Below are positions 8,238-16,758 of a stretch of 64,000 nucleotides of DNA, piece by piece. Under the pieces are notes generated by a model. The model saw only the letters and a list, made by a program, of their open reading frames with translations, was not told where the DNA came from and did no database searches. The position numbers and the translations under genes were made by a program. Each line of letters begins with the position of its first letter. The first letter of the stretch is position 1. Source of the DNA: Cellulomonas fengjieae. GTDB lineage: Bacteria; Actinomycetota; Actinomycetes; Actinomycetales; Cellulomonadaceae. The stretch covers positions 744,001 to 808,000 of the forward strand of contig NZ_CP074404.1 in the NCBI RefSeq assembly GCF_018388465.1. The letters run 5' to 3'.

Positions 8238-8858
8238 TCAGGTCAGCGCCACGACCACCACGCCGACGAGAGCCACCGCCAGCACCACGAGCGCCGGTCG
8301 GTTCCAGGTCGTCTCGACCGGGGTCTCGTCGGCGGCACCCAGCGTCAGCTGGCCGTTCTCGGCCAGGTGCTCCCACCGGCGGCGGACCAGGGCGGCCACG
8401 CGGCCGGAGGGCGCGCTGGGCAGGTCGCCGATGGCGACGGCGCCGCGCGAGTCGCGGGCCAGGCGGGACATCCCGACCAGCTCGTCGCTGCCGGCCGTGA
8501 CCACCTGGTGGCGCCCGGGGCCGGGCGCCGCCCACGCGCGGTAGCGCCCACCGGGCGTCACCAGCGCCAGCGCGTACTGGGTCTCCACGTTGATGAGCGC
8601 CGCCCACGGCACGCGGATCGTCCGCAGCGGGTTGACCAGCACCACGTCGTGATCGGTGACGTCGACGCGCGGGTGCCAGAACACCAGCCACGCGACCAGC
8701 CCCAGCGCGACGGCGAGGGGCAGCGCCCGCAGCACCGCCGTCATCCCGTCCTCGAAGCCCTGCGCGGCCGTCAGTCCCGCGATCACCGCCCACGAGGCGA
8801 TGGTGGACGCATATCTGCTGCGCGGCCTGTATGTCAGGTCGCCACTGTCGGCACGCAT
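8238..8858 (-). CDS. Bacterial PH-domain membrane protein, antisense in ABC operon
   Basis: A 206-residue protein with hydrophobic segments near residues 23-62 (LRALPLAVALGLVAWLVF), then a bacterial PH-like domain (RVDVTDHDVVLVNPLRTIRVPWAALINVE) and a C-terminal TM ([17 protein letters not shown]). The VTDHDVVLVNPLRTIRVPW strand pattern is typical of actinobacterial PH_6-type proteins of unknown role. ATG 8858 has no ribosome-binding site and may be leaderless. The gene lies on the opposite strand between permease and ATPase genes, with gaps of only 2 and 26 bases, so the importer transcript must cross it in antisense. Confidence 0.75.
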   Translation of the reverse strand: MRADSGDLTYRPRSRYASTIASWAVIAGLTAAQGFEDGMTAVLRALPLAVALGLVAWLVFWHPRVDVTDHDVVLVNPLRTIRVPWAALINVETQYALALVTPGGRYRAWAAPGPGRHQVVTAGSDELVGMSRLARDSRGAVAIGDLPSAPSGRVAALVRRRWEHLAENGQLTLGAADETPVETTWNRPALVVLAVALVGVVVVALT

Positions 8859-8884
8859 GTACGCATGATCTCAGGAGTCTCACG

Positions 8885-10687
8885 ATGACCGATACGACCG
8901 CCCAGGGCGCACCCGTCCTCCAGGTCACCGACCTGTCCGTCGACTTCGCCGTGGACAAGAAGTGGATCCCCGCGGCGATCGACGTGAGCTTCGAGGTCCA
9001 CGCCGGCGAGGTCCTCGCCATCGTGGGCGAGTCGGGCTCGGGGAAGTCCGTCAGCTCGATGGCCCTGCTCGGCCTGCTGCCCAAGAACGCACGCGTCACG
9101 GGCAGCATCAAGCTGATGGGCCACGAGATGAGCGAGATGTCGTCGTCGCGGGTCCGGGAGATCCGCGGCAACGAGATCGCGATGATCTTCCAGGAGCCCA
9201 TGACCGCGCTGAACCCCGTCTACACGATCGGGGCGCAGATCGTCGAGGCGCTGCGGCTGCACACCATGATGTCGCCGACGCAGGCCAAGGACCGGGCGCT
9301 CGAGCTCCTCACGATGGTCGAGCTGCCGGATCCCCTCAAGGCGTTCAACTCCTACCCGCACCAGCTCTCCGGCGGGCAGCGGCAGCGCGCGATGATCGCC
9401 CAGTCGCTGTCCAACGATCCCGTGCTGCTGGTCGCCGACGAGCCCACGACGGCGCTCGACGTGACGGTGCAGGCCGAGATCCTGGACCTCATGCGCAACC
9501 TGCGCGACCACCTGCACTCGGCGGTCATCCTGATCACGCACGACATGGGCGTGGTCGCGGACCTGTCGGACCGCATCGCCGTCATGCGCCGCGGGCTGAT
9601 CGTCGAGACCGGCACCGTGCGGGAGATCTTCAGCAACCCGAAGCACCCGTACACCCAGGAGCTGCTGGCCGCGGTCCCGCACCTGGGCGCCGCCGACTCG
9701 ACGGGCGAGGAGATCGACCTCACGGCCGCCCTCGCGGCGGCGACGGGCAACGAGGACGCCATCGCGGTCGACGCCGAGGAGCTCGCTCGCCGGGAGGCGG
9801 CGAACAAGCGGGCGCTGGAGATCGCCGAGCGTGCGCAGCGCGCAGCGGAGGTCGAGGGCACCACCCCGATCCTCGAGCTGGTCGACGTGGCGATCGAGTA
9901 CCCCAAGCAGGGTCGGATGCCGGCCTTCCGTGCGGTCGAGGGCGCCAACCTGGTGATCCGTCCGGGCGAGGTCGTCGGTCTGGTGGGTGAGTCGGGTTCC
10001 GGCAAGACCACCATCGGCCGTGCGGCCGTGGGCCTGCTGCCCGTGGTCGAGGGCACGCTCACCGTCGCGGGGGTCGAGCTGACCAAGCGCGACCCGAAGA
10101 AGCTGCGCTCGCTGCGGCGCAAGGTCGGCATGGTGTTCCAGGACCCGTCGTCGTCGCTGAACCCGCGGCTGCCGGTCGGCGAGAGCATCGGCGAGCCGAT
10201 GTTCCTGGCGGGCGTCGCCAAGGGCGACGCACTGCAGAAGCGGATCGAGGAGCTGCTGGACCAGGTCCAGCTGCCCCGCAGCTACCGCAACCGCTACCCG
10301 CACGAGCTGTCGGGCGGCCAGAAGCAGCGCGTCGGCATCGCGCGCGCGATCTCGCTGTCGCCCGAGCTCCTGGTCGCCGACGAGCCGACGTCCGCGCTCG
10401 ACGTGTCGGTCCAGGCGACCGTGCTGGAGCTCCTGCAGGACCTGCAGTCCCGGCTGAAGTTCGCGTGCCTGTTCGTCACGCACGACCTGGCGGTCGTCGA
10501 CGTGCTGGCCGACCGCATCGCCGTGATGCGGCGCGGGGCGATCGTCGAGCAGGGCACCCGCGACGCGATCCTGCGCAACCCGCAGCAGGCCTACACGCAG
10601 CGGCTCATCGCGGCCGTCCCGCTGCCCGACCCGGACAAGCAGCGCGAGCGTCGCGAGCTGCGTGCGCTGCTCCTCGACAAGTCCTGA
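8885..10687 (+). CDS. Fused DppD-DppF ABC ATPase (two nucleotide-binding domains)
   Basis: A 600-residue cytoplasmic ATPase with two complete ABC domains. Domain 1 has Walker A GESGSGKS (residues 48-55), signature LSGGQRQR and Walker B LLVADEPTTALD; domain 2 has its own GESGSGKT, LSGGQKQR and LLVADEPTSALD. Each ends with the oligopeptide-type extension (NPKHPYTQELLAAVP; NPQQAYTQRLIAAVP). It therefore replaces separate DppD and DppF subunits. ATG 8885 is chosen over an upstream in-frame start because AGGAG lies at 8873-8877 and the ABC domain begins soon after. A hairpin follows the gene. It energises the permease pair at 5564-8235. Confidence 0.93.
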   Translation: MTDTTAQGAPVLQVTDLSVDFAVDKKWIPAAIDVSFEVHAGEVLAIVGESGSGKSVSSMALLGLLPKNARVTGSIKLMGHEMSEMSSSRVREIRGNEIAMIFQEPMTALNPVYTIGAQIVEALRLHTMMSPTQAKDRALELLTMVELPDPLKAFNSYPHQLSGGQRQRAMIAQSLSNDPVLLVADEPTTALDVTVQAEILDLMRNLRDHLHSAVILITHDMGVVADLSDRIAVMRRGLIVETGTVREIFSNPKHPYTQELLAAVPHLGAADSTGEEIDLTAALAAATGNEDAIAVDAEELARREAANKRALEIAERAQRAAEVEGTTPILELVDVAIEYPKQGRMPAFRAVEGANLVIRPGEVVGLVGESGSGKTTIGRAAVGLLPVVEGTLTVAGVELTKRDPKKLRSLRRKVGMVFQDPSSSLNPRLPVGESIGEPMFLAGVAKGDALQKRIEELLDQVQLPRSYRNRYPHELSGGQKQRVGIARAISLSPELLVADEPTSALDVSVQATVLELLQDLQSRLKFACLFVTHDLAVVDVLADRIAVMRRGAIVEQGTRDAILRNPQQAYTQRLIAAVPLPDPDKQRERRELRALLLDKS

Positions 10688-10696
10688 CGCACCCCG

Positions 10697-10732
10697 CGCG
10701 GGCCCGGCCGGAGTCATCCGACCGGGCCCGCG
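10697..10732 (+). terminator. Hairpin terminator after ABC ATPase
   Basis: Perfect 11-bp arms CGCGGGCCCGG (10697-10707) and CCGGGCCCGCG (10722-10732) with a 14-base loop containing a short CGG/CCG inner stem. No T-run follows, as is common in high-GC actinobacteria. Confidence 0.65.
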
Positions 10733-10848
10733 TGGCGTCCGGGACGTGGACGGGATGTCCGGCAAGGTTCAGTTCCGGGTGTGATCGGTCGATATCGCTC
10801 CCGGCGGGCGGTTTCGTCCGTCATCGGTGGGTCTGAGCGGGGGTCGTC

Positions 10849-12651
10849 GTGCAGCGCAGGTCGTGGGTCGGGGTCGTGGCGGCAGGGACGCTGGTGCTGC
10901 TCAGCGCGTGCACCACGGCGGAGCCCGAGCAGGTTCGGACCGACACGGCCGTCGTCGCCGTCGCCGCACCGTTCACCTCGCTCAACGCGGGCACGGCCGA
11001 GGGCCGCACGCCGGGTTCCACGCTCGTGCGCTCCCTGGTGAACGGGGGCTTCGTCTCTCTCGACGAGGACGGTGTCGCGGTGCTCGACGAGGGCTTCGGC
11101 ACCGTCGAGAAGCTCGCGGACTCGCCGCTCACCGTGCGGTACACGATCGCGCCCGACGCCGCGTGGTCCGACGGCACGGCGGTCACGCCGGACGACCTGC
11201 TGCTCGAGTGGGCCGCGCGCAGCGGCCAGCTCGACGACGTGACCCCCGAGCTCGACGCCCAGGGGGGCATCACCAACAACGACGCCCTCGACGCGGGGGT
11301 GGCCTTCGCGGCGACCTCCCCGGCGCTCGTCCAGGTGCAGCAGCGGCCGACCGTGGAGGGAGCGACGCTCACCCTCGTCTATGCGGCGCCCGTGCCCGAC
11401 TGGCAGGCCGCACTCGACGTGAACGTGCCCGCGCACGTGGTGGGCAGGTCCGCGCTGGGCGTCGAGGACGCGACGGCTGCGGCCGCGGCGGTGTCGAAGG
11501 CCATCGTCGACGAGGACAAGGCGGCGCTCAGCTCCGTCTCGGCGGCGTGGCGCACGCAGTTCGATGCCGACGCCCTGGCCCAGCACGTCGATCACGCCGT
11601 CACCACGGGCCCGTACGCCGTGGACCTGGTGGTACCGGGGGAGCGGGTCGAGCTGGTCCGCAACGAGGAGTACCGGGGCGAGCAGCCCGCGCGGTACGAG
11701 CGGCTGGTCGTCCGCAGCGACCTCGACCCGCTCGAGGAGGTCGAGGCGCTGGCGGCGGGCACGGTCGACGTCGTGACGCCGGCGAGCACGACCGACGTGC
11801 TGGACGCGCTGACCGAGGTGTCGGGGGCCGAGGTCCGCACGGGCGGCGACAGCCAGCTCCAGCTCGAGCTCCAGGCCGCCGGCGCGGGCGCCTTCGACCC
11901 CGCGACGTACGGGGGCGACGCCGCGGTGGCGTCCGCAGTGCGCCGGGCGTTCCTGCTCACCGTGCCGCGCGACGCGCTCGCCGCGGACGTGGTCGCCCCG
12001 CTGTGGCCGGACGCCGACGTGGCCTCCGGTCTCCTGCCGTCCGTTGCCCCGGGCGCGGGGGGCGTGACCGCCGACGGCGCGGCGGACGTGGCCGGTGCGC
12101 GCCGGCTGCTGACCGAGGCGGGCGTGAGCGAGCCCGTCGCGGTGCGGGTGCTGACCAACACGTCGGACCCGCTGCGCTCGGCCATGCTCGACCTGATCGT
12201 GGCGTCGGCGGCGGAGGCCGGCTTCGAGGTCGAGCCGTACACGCCGGTCGACGGGCTCGGCCCCGACCTGGCGACACCGGGCGCGTGGGACGCGGCGCTG
12301 GTGCCCGTGCCGCAGTCGGACCTGCCGCTGGACTCCGTGCTTGCACGGTGGCGGACGGGTGGGGCGACGAACGTCACCGGCTGGTCGGACGCGGCCACCG
12401 ACGCCGCCGTCGCCACGCTGTCGCAGACGCTCGACCCCGCCGCTGCCCCGGCTCCGCTCGCCGCCGTCGCGGAGAGCCTCGCCGCAGGCGGTGCGGCGGT
12501 CCCGCTGGTGCGGCAGCCGATCGTCGTCGCCACCCGAGGCTCCGCGGCGCCGACCCCCGGGACCACGCCGGCGGCGCCCGAGGTGGAGCCGCTGGCGCTC
12601 GGCCGCGCGGACCTGACGTCCTGGTGGTCCTGGGCGCGCACCGACGCCTGA
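10849..12651 (+). CDS. Second peptide-type ABC substrate-binding lipoprotein
   Basis: A 600-residue family 5 binding protein, a distant paralogue of the lipoprotein at 3554-5338. The signal ends LSAC with Cys21. It shares the GFGTVEKLADSPLTVRYTI and AAWSDGTAVTPDD segments, and AAGTVDVVTPAS mirrors the NGEVDV motif of the first. It is richer in Ala and Val and lacks the aromatic C-terminus except SWWSWA. GTG 10849 is chosen because the lipoprotein signal begins there; only a weak GAGCGGGGG precedes it. A hairpin separates it from the ATPase gene, so it may be expressed separately and feed the same transporter with another ligand. Confidence 0.85.
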   Translation: MQRRSWVGVVAAGTLVLLSACTTAEPEQVRTDTAVVAVAAPFTSLNAGTAEGRTPGSTLVRSLVNGGFVSLDEDGVAVLDEGFGTVEKLADSPLTVRYTIAPDAAWSDGTAVTPDDLLLEWAARSGQLDDVTPELDAQGGITNNDALDAGVAFAATSPALVQVQQRPTVEGATLTLVYAAPVPDWQAALDVNVPAHVVGRSALGVEDATAAAAAVSKAIVDEDKAALSSVSAAWRTQFDADALAQHVDHAVTTGPYAVDLVVPGERVELVRNEEYRGEQPARYERLVVRSDLDPLEEVEALAAGTVDVVTPASTTDVLDALTEVSGAEVRTGGDSQLQLELQAAGAGAFDPATYGGDAAVASAVRRAFLLTVPRDALAADVVAPLWPDADVASGLLPSVAPGAGGVTADGAADVAGARRLLTEAGVSEPVAVRVLTNTSDPLRSAMLDLIVASAAEAGFEVEPYTPVDGLGPDLATPGAWDAALVPVPQSDLPLDSVLARWRTGGATNVTGWSDAATDAAVATLSQTLDPAAAPAPLAAVAESLAAGGAAVPLVRQPIVVATRGSAAPTPGTTPAAPEVEPLALGRADLTSWWSWARTDA

Positions 12652-12695
12652 GGTGGGCCTGGTCACCTTGCGGCACAGGCGGAGGCCTGTACGGG

Positions 12696-12701
12696 TAGAA
12701 T
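12696..12701 (+). promoter_or_regulatory. Possible -10 of typA
   Basis: TAGAAT in the context GGGTAGAATTG is a good -10 match about 55 bases before ATG 12757. No convincing -35 is spaced 16-18 bases upstream. Confidence 0.35.
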
Positions 12702-12756
12702 TGACCGGCGCGACCGACGACTCGGTGCGCTCCCCACCTTCTGAGATGAGTTCCCC

Positions 12757-14718
12757 ATGTCTGAGCCCACGACGGTGCCTGAGTCTGTGCCGACGTCGTC
12801 GGCGGGCACGAGCGTGCGCGCCGACCTGCGCAACGTCGCCATCGTCGCCCACGTCGACCACGGCAAGACGACCCTGGTCGACGCCATGCTGTGGCAGTCC
12901 GGGGCCTTCGGCTCCCACGCCCACGTCGACGAGCGCGCGATGGACTCCGGCGACCTGGAGCGCGAGAAGGGCATCACGATCCTCGCCAAGAACACCGCGA
13001 TCCGGTACTCCGGACCCGCGGCTGCGGAGATCGGCCAGCCCGACGGCATCACCATCAACGTCATCGACACCCCGGGTCACGCCGACTTCGGCGGTGAGGT
13101 CGAGCGCGGCCTGTCCATGGTCGACGGCGTCGTCCTGCTGGTCGACGCGAGCGAGGGCCCGCTCCCGCAGACGCGGTTCGTGCTCCGCAAGGCGCTCGAG
13201 GCCAAGCTCCCCGTGATCCTCGTCGTGAACAAGACGGACCGTCCGGACGCCCGCATCTCCGAGGTCGTGCACGAGGCGACCGACCTGCTGCTGGGCCTGG
13301 CGTCCGACCTGCACGAGGAGGTCCCGGACCTGGACCTGGACGCCATCCTCGATGTGCCGGTCGTGTACGCGGCGGCCCGTGCCGGTCGGGCGTCGCTGAA
13401 CCAGCCCGAGGACGGTGGCCTGCCGGACTCCGAGAACCTCGAGCCGCTGTTCAAGACCATCCTCGAGAAGATCCCCGCCCCCACGTACACGGAGGGCGCG
13501 CCGCTGCAGGCGCACGTCACCAACCTCGACGCGTCACCGTTCCTGGGCCGCCTCGCGCTGCTGCGCATCTTCAACGGTGAGCTCCGCAAGGGCCAGACCG
13601 TCGCGTGGGCGCGGGCCGACGGCACGATGCAGAACGTGAAGATCACCGAGCTGCTGGAGACCAAGGCGCTCGAGCGCGTCCCCACGGACTCCGCGGGCCC
13701 CGGTGACATCGTCGCCGTCGCCGGCATCGAGAACATCACCATCGGCGAGACGCTGACCGACCCCGACGACCCGCGTCCGCTGCCGCTGATCAAGGTCGAC
13801 GACCCGGCGATCTCGATGACCATCGGCATCAACACCTCGCCGCTGGCCGGCCGCGGCGGCAAGGGCCACAAGGTCACCGCCCGCCAGGTCAAGGACCGCC
13901 TCGACAAGGAGCTCGTCGGCAACGTCTCGCTCCGCGTGCTGCCGACCGAGCGTCCCGACGCCTGGGAGGTCCAGGGCCGTGGTGAGCTCGCGCTCGCCAT
14001 CCTGGTCGAGCAGATGCGTCGCGAGGGCTTCGAGCTGACCGTCGGCAAGCCGCAGGTGGTCACCAAGAAGGTCGACGGAAAGACGTACGAGCCCGTCGAG
14101 CGGATGACGATCGACGTCCCCGAGGAGTACCTGGGCGCCGTCACGCAGCTGCTCGCGCAGCGCAAGGGCCGCATGGAGACCATGTCGAACCACGGCACCG
14201 GCTGGGTCCGCATGGAGTTCCTGGTCCCCGCGCGTGGCCTGATCGGCTTCCGCACACGGTTCCTCACCGACACGCGCGGCACCGGCATCGCGTCGTCCAT
14301 CGCCGACGGTTACGAGCCGTGGGCCGGCCCCATCGACACGCGCGTCAACGGCTCGCTCGTCGCGGACCGCGCGGGCGCCGTGACGCCGTTCGCCATGATC
14401 AACCTGCAGGACCGCGGCTCGTTCTTCGTCGAGGCCACGCAGGAGGTCTACGAGGGCCAGATCGTCGGTGAGAACTCGCGCAACGAGGACATGGACGTCA
14501 ACATCACCAAGGAGAAGAAGCTCACCAACATGCGCTCCGCGGCGGCGGACAACTTCGAGAACATCATCCCGCCGCGCAAGCTCACGCTGGAGGAGTCCCT
14601 CGAGTTCGCCCGCGAGGACGAGTGCGTCGAGGTGACGCCGGAGATCGTGCGTATCCGCAAGGTGGTCCTCGACCAGACCGAGCGCGCGCGCATCACGGCT
14701 CGCTCCAAGCGCGCCTGA
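12757..14718 (+). CDS. typA: Ribosome-associated GTPase TypA/BipA
   Basis: A 653-residue translational GTPase. G1 is [13 protein letters not shown]3 [15 protein letters not shown] and G4 NKTDRPDA; domain II follows, then EF-G-like domain V and the BipA-specific C-terminal domain ([19 protein letters not shown] and later [16 protein letters not shown]). The protein acts on 70S ribosomes during stress and low-temperature growth and 50S assembly in other bacteria. It is about 20-40 residues longer than the usual form, mainly at the two ends. The mshB gene begins 11 bases after the stop, so the two may be cotranscribed. Confidence 0.96.
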   Translation: MSEPTTVPESVPTSSAGTSVRADLRNVAIVAHVDHGKTTLVDAMLWQSGAFGSHAHVDERAMDSGDLEREKGITILAKNTAIRYSGPAAAEIGQPDGITINVIDTPGHADFGGEVERGLSMVDGVVLLVDASEGPLPQTRFVLRKALEAKLPVILVVNKTDRPDARISEVVHEATDLLLGLASDLHEEVPDLDLDAILDVPVVYAAARAGRASLNQPEDGGLPDSENLEPLFKTILEKIPAPTYTEGAPLQAHVTNLDASPFLGRLALLRIFNGELRKGQTVAWARADGTMQNVKITELLETKALERVPTDSAGPGDIVAVAGIENITIGETLTDPDDPRPLPLIKVDDPAISMTIGINTSPLAGRGGKGHKVTARQVKDRLDKELVGNVSLRVLPTERPDAWEVQGRGELALAILVEQMRREGFELTVGKPQVVTKKVDGKTYEPVERMTIDVPEEYLGAVTQLLAQRKGRMETMSNHGTGWVRMEFLVPARGLIGFRTRFLTDTRGTGIASSIADGYEPWAGPIDTRVNGSLVADRAGAVTPFAMINLQDRGSFFVEATQEVYEGQIVGENSRNEDMDVNITKEKKLTNMRSAAADNFENIIPPRKLTLEESLEFAREDECVEVTPEIVRIRKVVLDQTERARITARSKRA

Positions 14719-14729
14719 CCTCTGGGTCT

Positions 14730-15680
14730 GTGACCTCCGGAGGTCTCGTCGCGGTGCACGCGCACCCCGACGACGAGACGCTGACGACTGGCGCGCTGCT
14801 CGCCACCTGGGCAGCCGCCGGTCGTCCCGTCGCCGTGGTGACGTGCACCCGCGGTGAGCGTGGCGAGGTCATCGGCGCCGAGCTGGCCCACCTGGAGGGT
14901 GACGGCCCGGCGCTGGCCGAGCACCGGGAGCGCGAGCTCGCCGGCGCGCTGACGGCGCTCGGGGTGCGCGAGCACGGCTTCCTCGACGCCCTCGGCGGAC
15001 CGCCCGCTCGGCGCTTCGAGGACTCGGGCATGGCCTGGGTCGGTGCCGGGCGAGCGGGCCGAGCCGACGAGGTCCCGCCCGGCGCCTTCGTCGGCGTCGA
15101 CCTGGACGAGGCCGCCGAGCGGCTCGCCCGGGTCCTGCGGGCCAGGCGCCCCGAGGTGGTCGCCACGTACGAGCCCGGGGGCGGCTACGGCCACCCGGAC
15201 CACGTCCGGACCCACGAGGTGACGCAGCGCGCGGTCGAGCTGGCCGGGGTGCGCCCCGATGAGGCGTCGCCGGCGTTCGCGGTCCCGGTCGTGCTGTGGG
15301 CGGTGCAGGGCCGCTCGGCCCTCCGGCGCGGCCTGCGGGATCTCGGGGGCGGGGCGGTGCTCGCCGCCCTCGGGTCGTCGCGTGCCGGTCTCCAGCTGCC
15401 CGACCCGGAGGCTGAGCTGCCGTCCGTCGCGGTCCCCGACGACCAGCTCGACCTCGCGGTCGACGTCCTGCCCGTGCGGGACCGCGTGCTCGCCGCCCTG
15501 CGGGCGCACGCCACCCAGGTCCAGGCGGTGCGCGCCATCGACCACCAGCCTGGGCTCGTCGCGTGCTATGCGCTGAGCAACCGCATCCTGGCGCCGGTGC
15601 TCGCCGCCGAGACGTACCGGCGGGTGACCGGGTCGGCGGAGGCCGTCGTCTGGCCCGCCGGCGTCCGCCCGGTAGCCTGA
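14730..15680 (+). CDS. mshB: Mycothiol biosynthesis deacetylase MshB
   Basis: A 316-residue PIG-L/LmbE-type zinc deacetylase. The metal-binding motif HAHPDDETLTTGALL is within the first 25 residues and the second site HPDHVRTHEVTQRA is near residue 155, as in MshB, which removes acetyl from GlcNAc-inositol in mycothiol synthesis. Length and the FLDALGGPPARRFEDSGMAW segment match MshB rather than the mycothiol-conjugate amidase Mca. GTG 14730 lies 11 bases past the typA stop and immediately precedes the conserved strand; longer starts would lie inside typA. No clear ribosome-binding site. Confidence 0.85.
   Translation: MTSGGLVAVHAHPDDETLTTGALLATWAAAGRPVAVVTCTRGERGEVIGAELAHLEGDGPALAEHRERELAGALTALGVREHGFLDALGGPPARRFEDSGMAWVGAGRAGRADEVPPGAFVGVDLDEAAERLARVLRARRPEVVATYEPGGGYGHPDHVRTHEVTQRAVELAGVRPDEASPAFAVPVVLWAVQGRSALRRGLRDLGGGAVLAALGSSRAGLQLPDPEAELPSVAVPDDQLDLAVDVLPVRDRVLAALRAHATQVQAVRAIDHQPGLVACYALSNRILAPVLAAETYRRVTGSAEAVVWPAGVRPVA
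15673..15678 (+). promoter_or_regulatory. -10 element, leaderless start
   Basis: TAGCCT ends 7 bases before GTG 15686, with no Shine-Dalgarno sequence; it overlaps the last codons of mshB. Confidence 0.4.
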
Positions 15681-15685
15681 CGCGC

Positions 15686-16105
15686 GTGCAACCGCTCACC
15701 GCAGGCGTCCTCGGCAAGGCCGCCCTGGCACTCGTGCTCGGCGTCGTCGTCGGCGCGCTCGGCACCGTGATGCACCGCAGCATGCCGCCCTGGGGCATGG
15801 TCGTGTGCCTGGCGCTCGCGTTCGCCGCGGCCCTCACGACCCGGGCCTGGGCGGGGTGGTTCACGCTCGTCGGCTACACCGGCGGCCTGGTGCTCAGCAT
15901 GCAGGTCCTGGCCACGCGAGGCCCCGGCGGCGACATCCTGGTGCCGGACGGCCAGGCGATCGGCTGGGCCTGGGTGCTCGGGGCGGTCGCGGTCACGGCG
16001 CTCGTCGGTGTGCTGCCCCGGCGGCTCTTCCAGGAGCGGCCGCGACAGCCGTGGGAGGCGGACCCCACCGCGGGCCGCCACGACGGGCCGGGCGTCGGCG
16101 CGTGA
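15686..16105 (+). CDS. Four-TM membrane protein (DUF6113-like)
   Basis: A 139-residue integral membrane protein with four hydrophobic stretches (LGKAALALVLGVVVGALGTVM, WGMVVCLALAFAAALTT, WFTLVGYTGGLVLSMQVLA and WAWVLGAVAVTALVGVLP) and a charged cytoplasmic tail. It resembles the DUF6113 proteins often found beside mshB in actinobacteria (recollection, no search). GTG 15686 is chosen for its position five bases after the mshB stop and the preceding TAGCCT box. The following flavin reductase gene overlaps its stop by GTGA. Function unknown. Confidence 0.75.
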   Translation: MQPLTAGVLGKAALALVLGVVVGALGTVMHRSMPPWGMVVCLALAFAAALTTRAWAGWFTLVGYTGGLVLSMQVLATRGPGGDILVPDGQAIGWAWVLGAVAVTALVGVLPRRLFQERPRQPWEADPTAGRHDGPGVGA

Positions 16106-16593
16106 GCGACCTCGCCCCGGACGTGTTCCGTGCGGCGGTCGGACGACTTCCCGCGGGGGTCGCGGTCATCACGCTGCGCTGGCGGGGCACCCTGCAGGCG
16201 ATGACCGCCAGCGCGATCACCTCGGTGTCGCTCGAGCCGCCCATGCTCCTGTTCTGCGTCCACACCGACGCGCGCTTCCGGGACGCCCTGGACGACGTCG
16301 ACACGTGGTCCGTCAGCGTCCTGGCCGACGACCAGGCGCACACCGCCGACTGGCTCGCCTCGCCCGGTCGGCCCGCGATCGACCAGCTGGCCCGGGTGCC
16401 GCACCGGCCTGCACCCGTCGCCGACGCGGTGTGGGTCGACGGCGCCGCGGCATGGTTCGACTGCCGGACCGCCTCGGTGCACCGGGCCGGTGACCACGAC
16501 ATCGTCGTCGGGTCGGTGCTGCTCGCGGAGCAGGGCGCGGCCGGTGCCGGAGGGCTCGTGCACCTGCGCGGCCGGATCCACCCGGTGCGCTGA
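16102..16593 (+). CDS. Flavin reductase-like FMN-binding protein
   Basis: A 163-residue member of the flavin reductase domain family (HpaC/DszD type). It starts FRAAVGRLPAGVAVITLR, followed by the flavin-binding MTASAITSVSLEPPMLLFCV segment and DTWSVSVLADDQ, all characteristic. These enzymes reduce FMN or FAD with NAD(P)H for a partner monooxygenase, or bind FMN themselves; no monooxygenase is adjacent. The start is a GTG overlapping the stop of the membrane protein gene (16102-16105), so translation is coupled. Confidence 0.85.
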   Translation: MSDLAPDVFRAAVGRLPAGVAVITLRWRGTLQAMTASAITSVSLEPPMLLFCVHTDARFRDALDDVDTWSVSVLADDQAHTADWLASPGRPAIDQLARVPHRPAPVADAVWVDGAAAWFDCRTASVHRAGDHDIVVGSVLLAEQGAAGAGGLVHLRGRIHPVR

Positions 16594-16711
16594 CCCGCCG
16601 ACGCGCGAGGCTGATGACGTGCCGTGCTCCGGGCGTGCGGGCCCCGGTGTGCGCGGTGCGTGAGCGGGTGAGATCGCCCCGTGCGCGTGCCCGCGGCTCA
16701 GGGCAGCCACG

Positions 16712-16717
16712 TAGACT
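16712..16717 (+). promoter_or_regulatory. Possible -10 of VanW-protein gene
   Basis: TAGACT in the context CGTAGACTCG lies about 41 bases before ATG 16759, which has GGGGAG upstream. No good -35 is visible; the rest of 16594-16758 shows nothing else. Confidence 0.3.
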
Positions 16718-16758
16718 CGCGCGGACGCGTGTGCGCGCGGCGAGCAGTGGGGAGCAGG

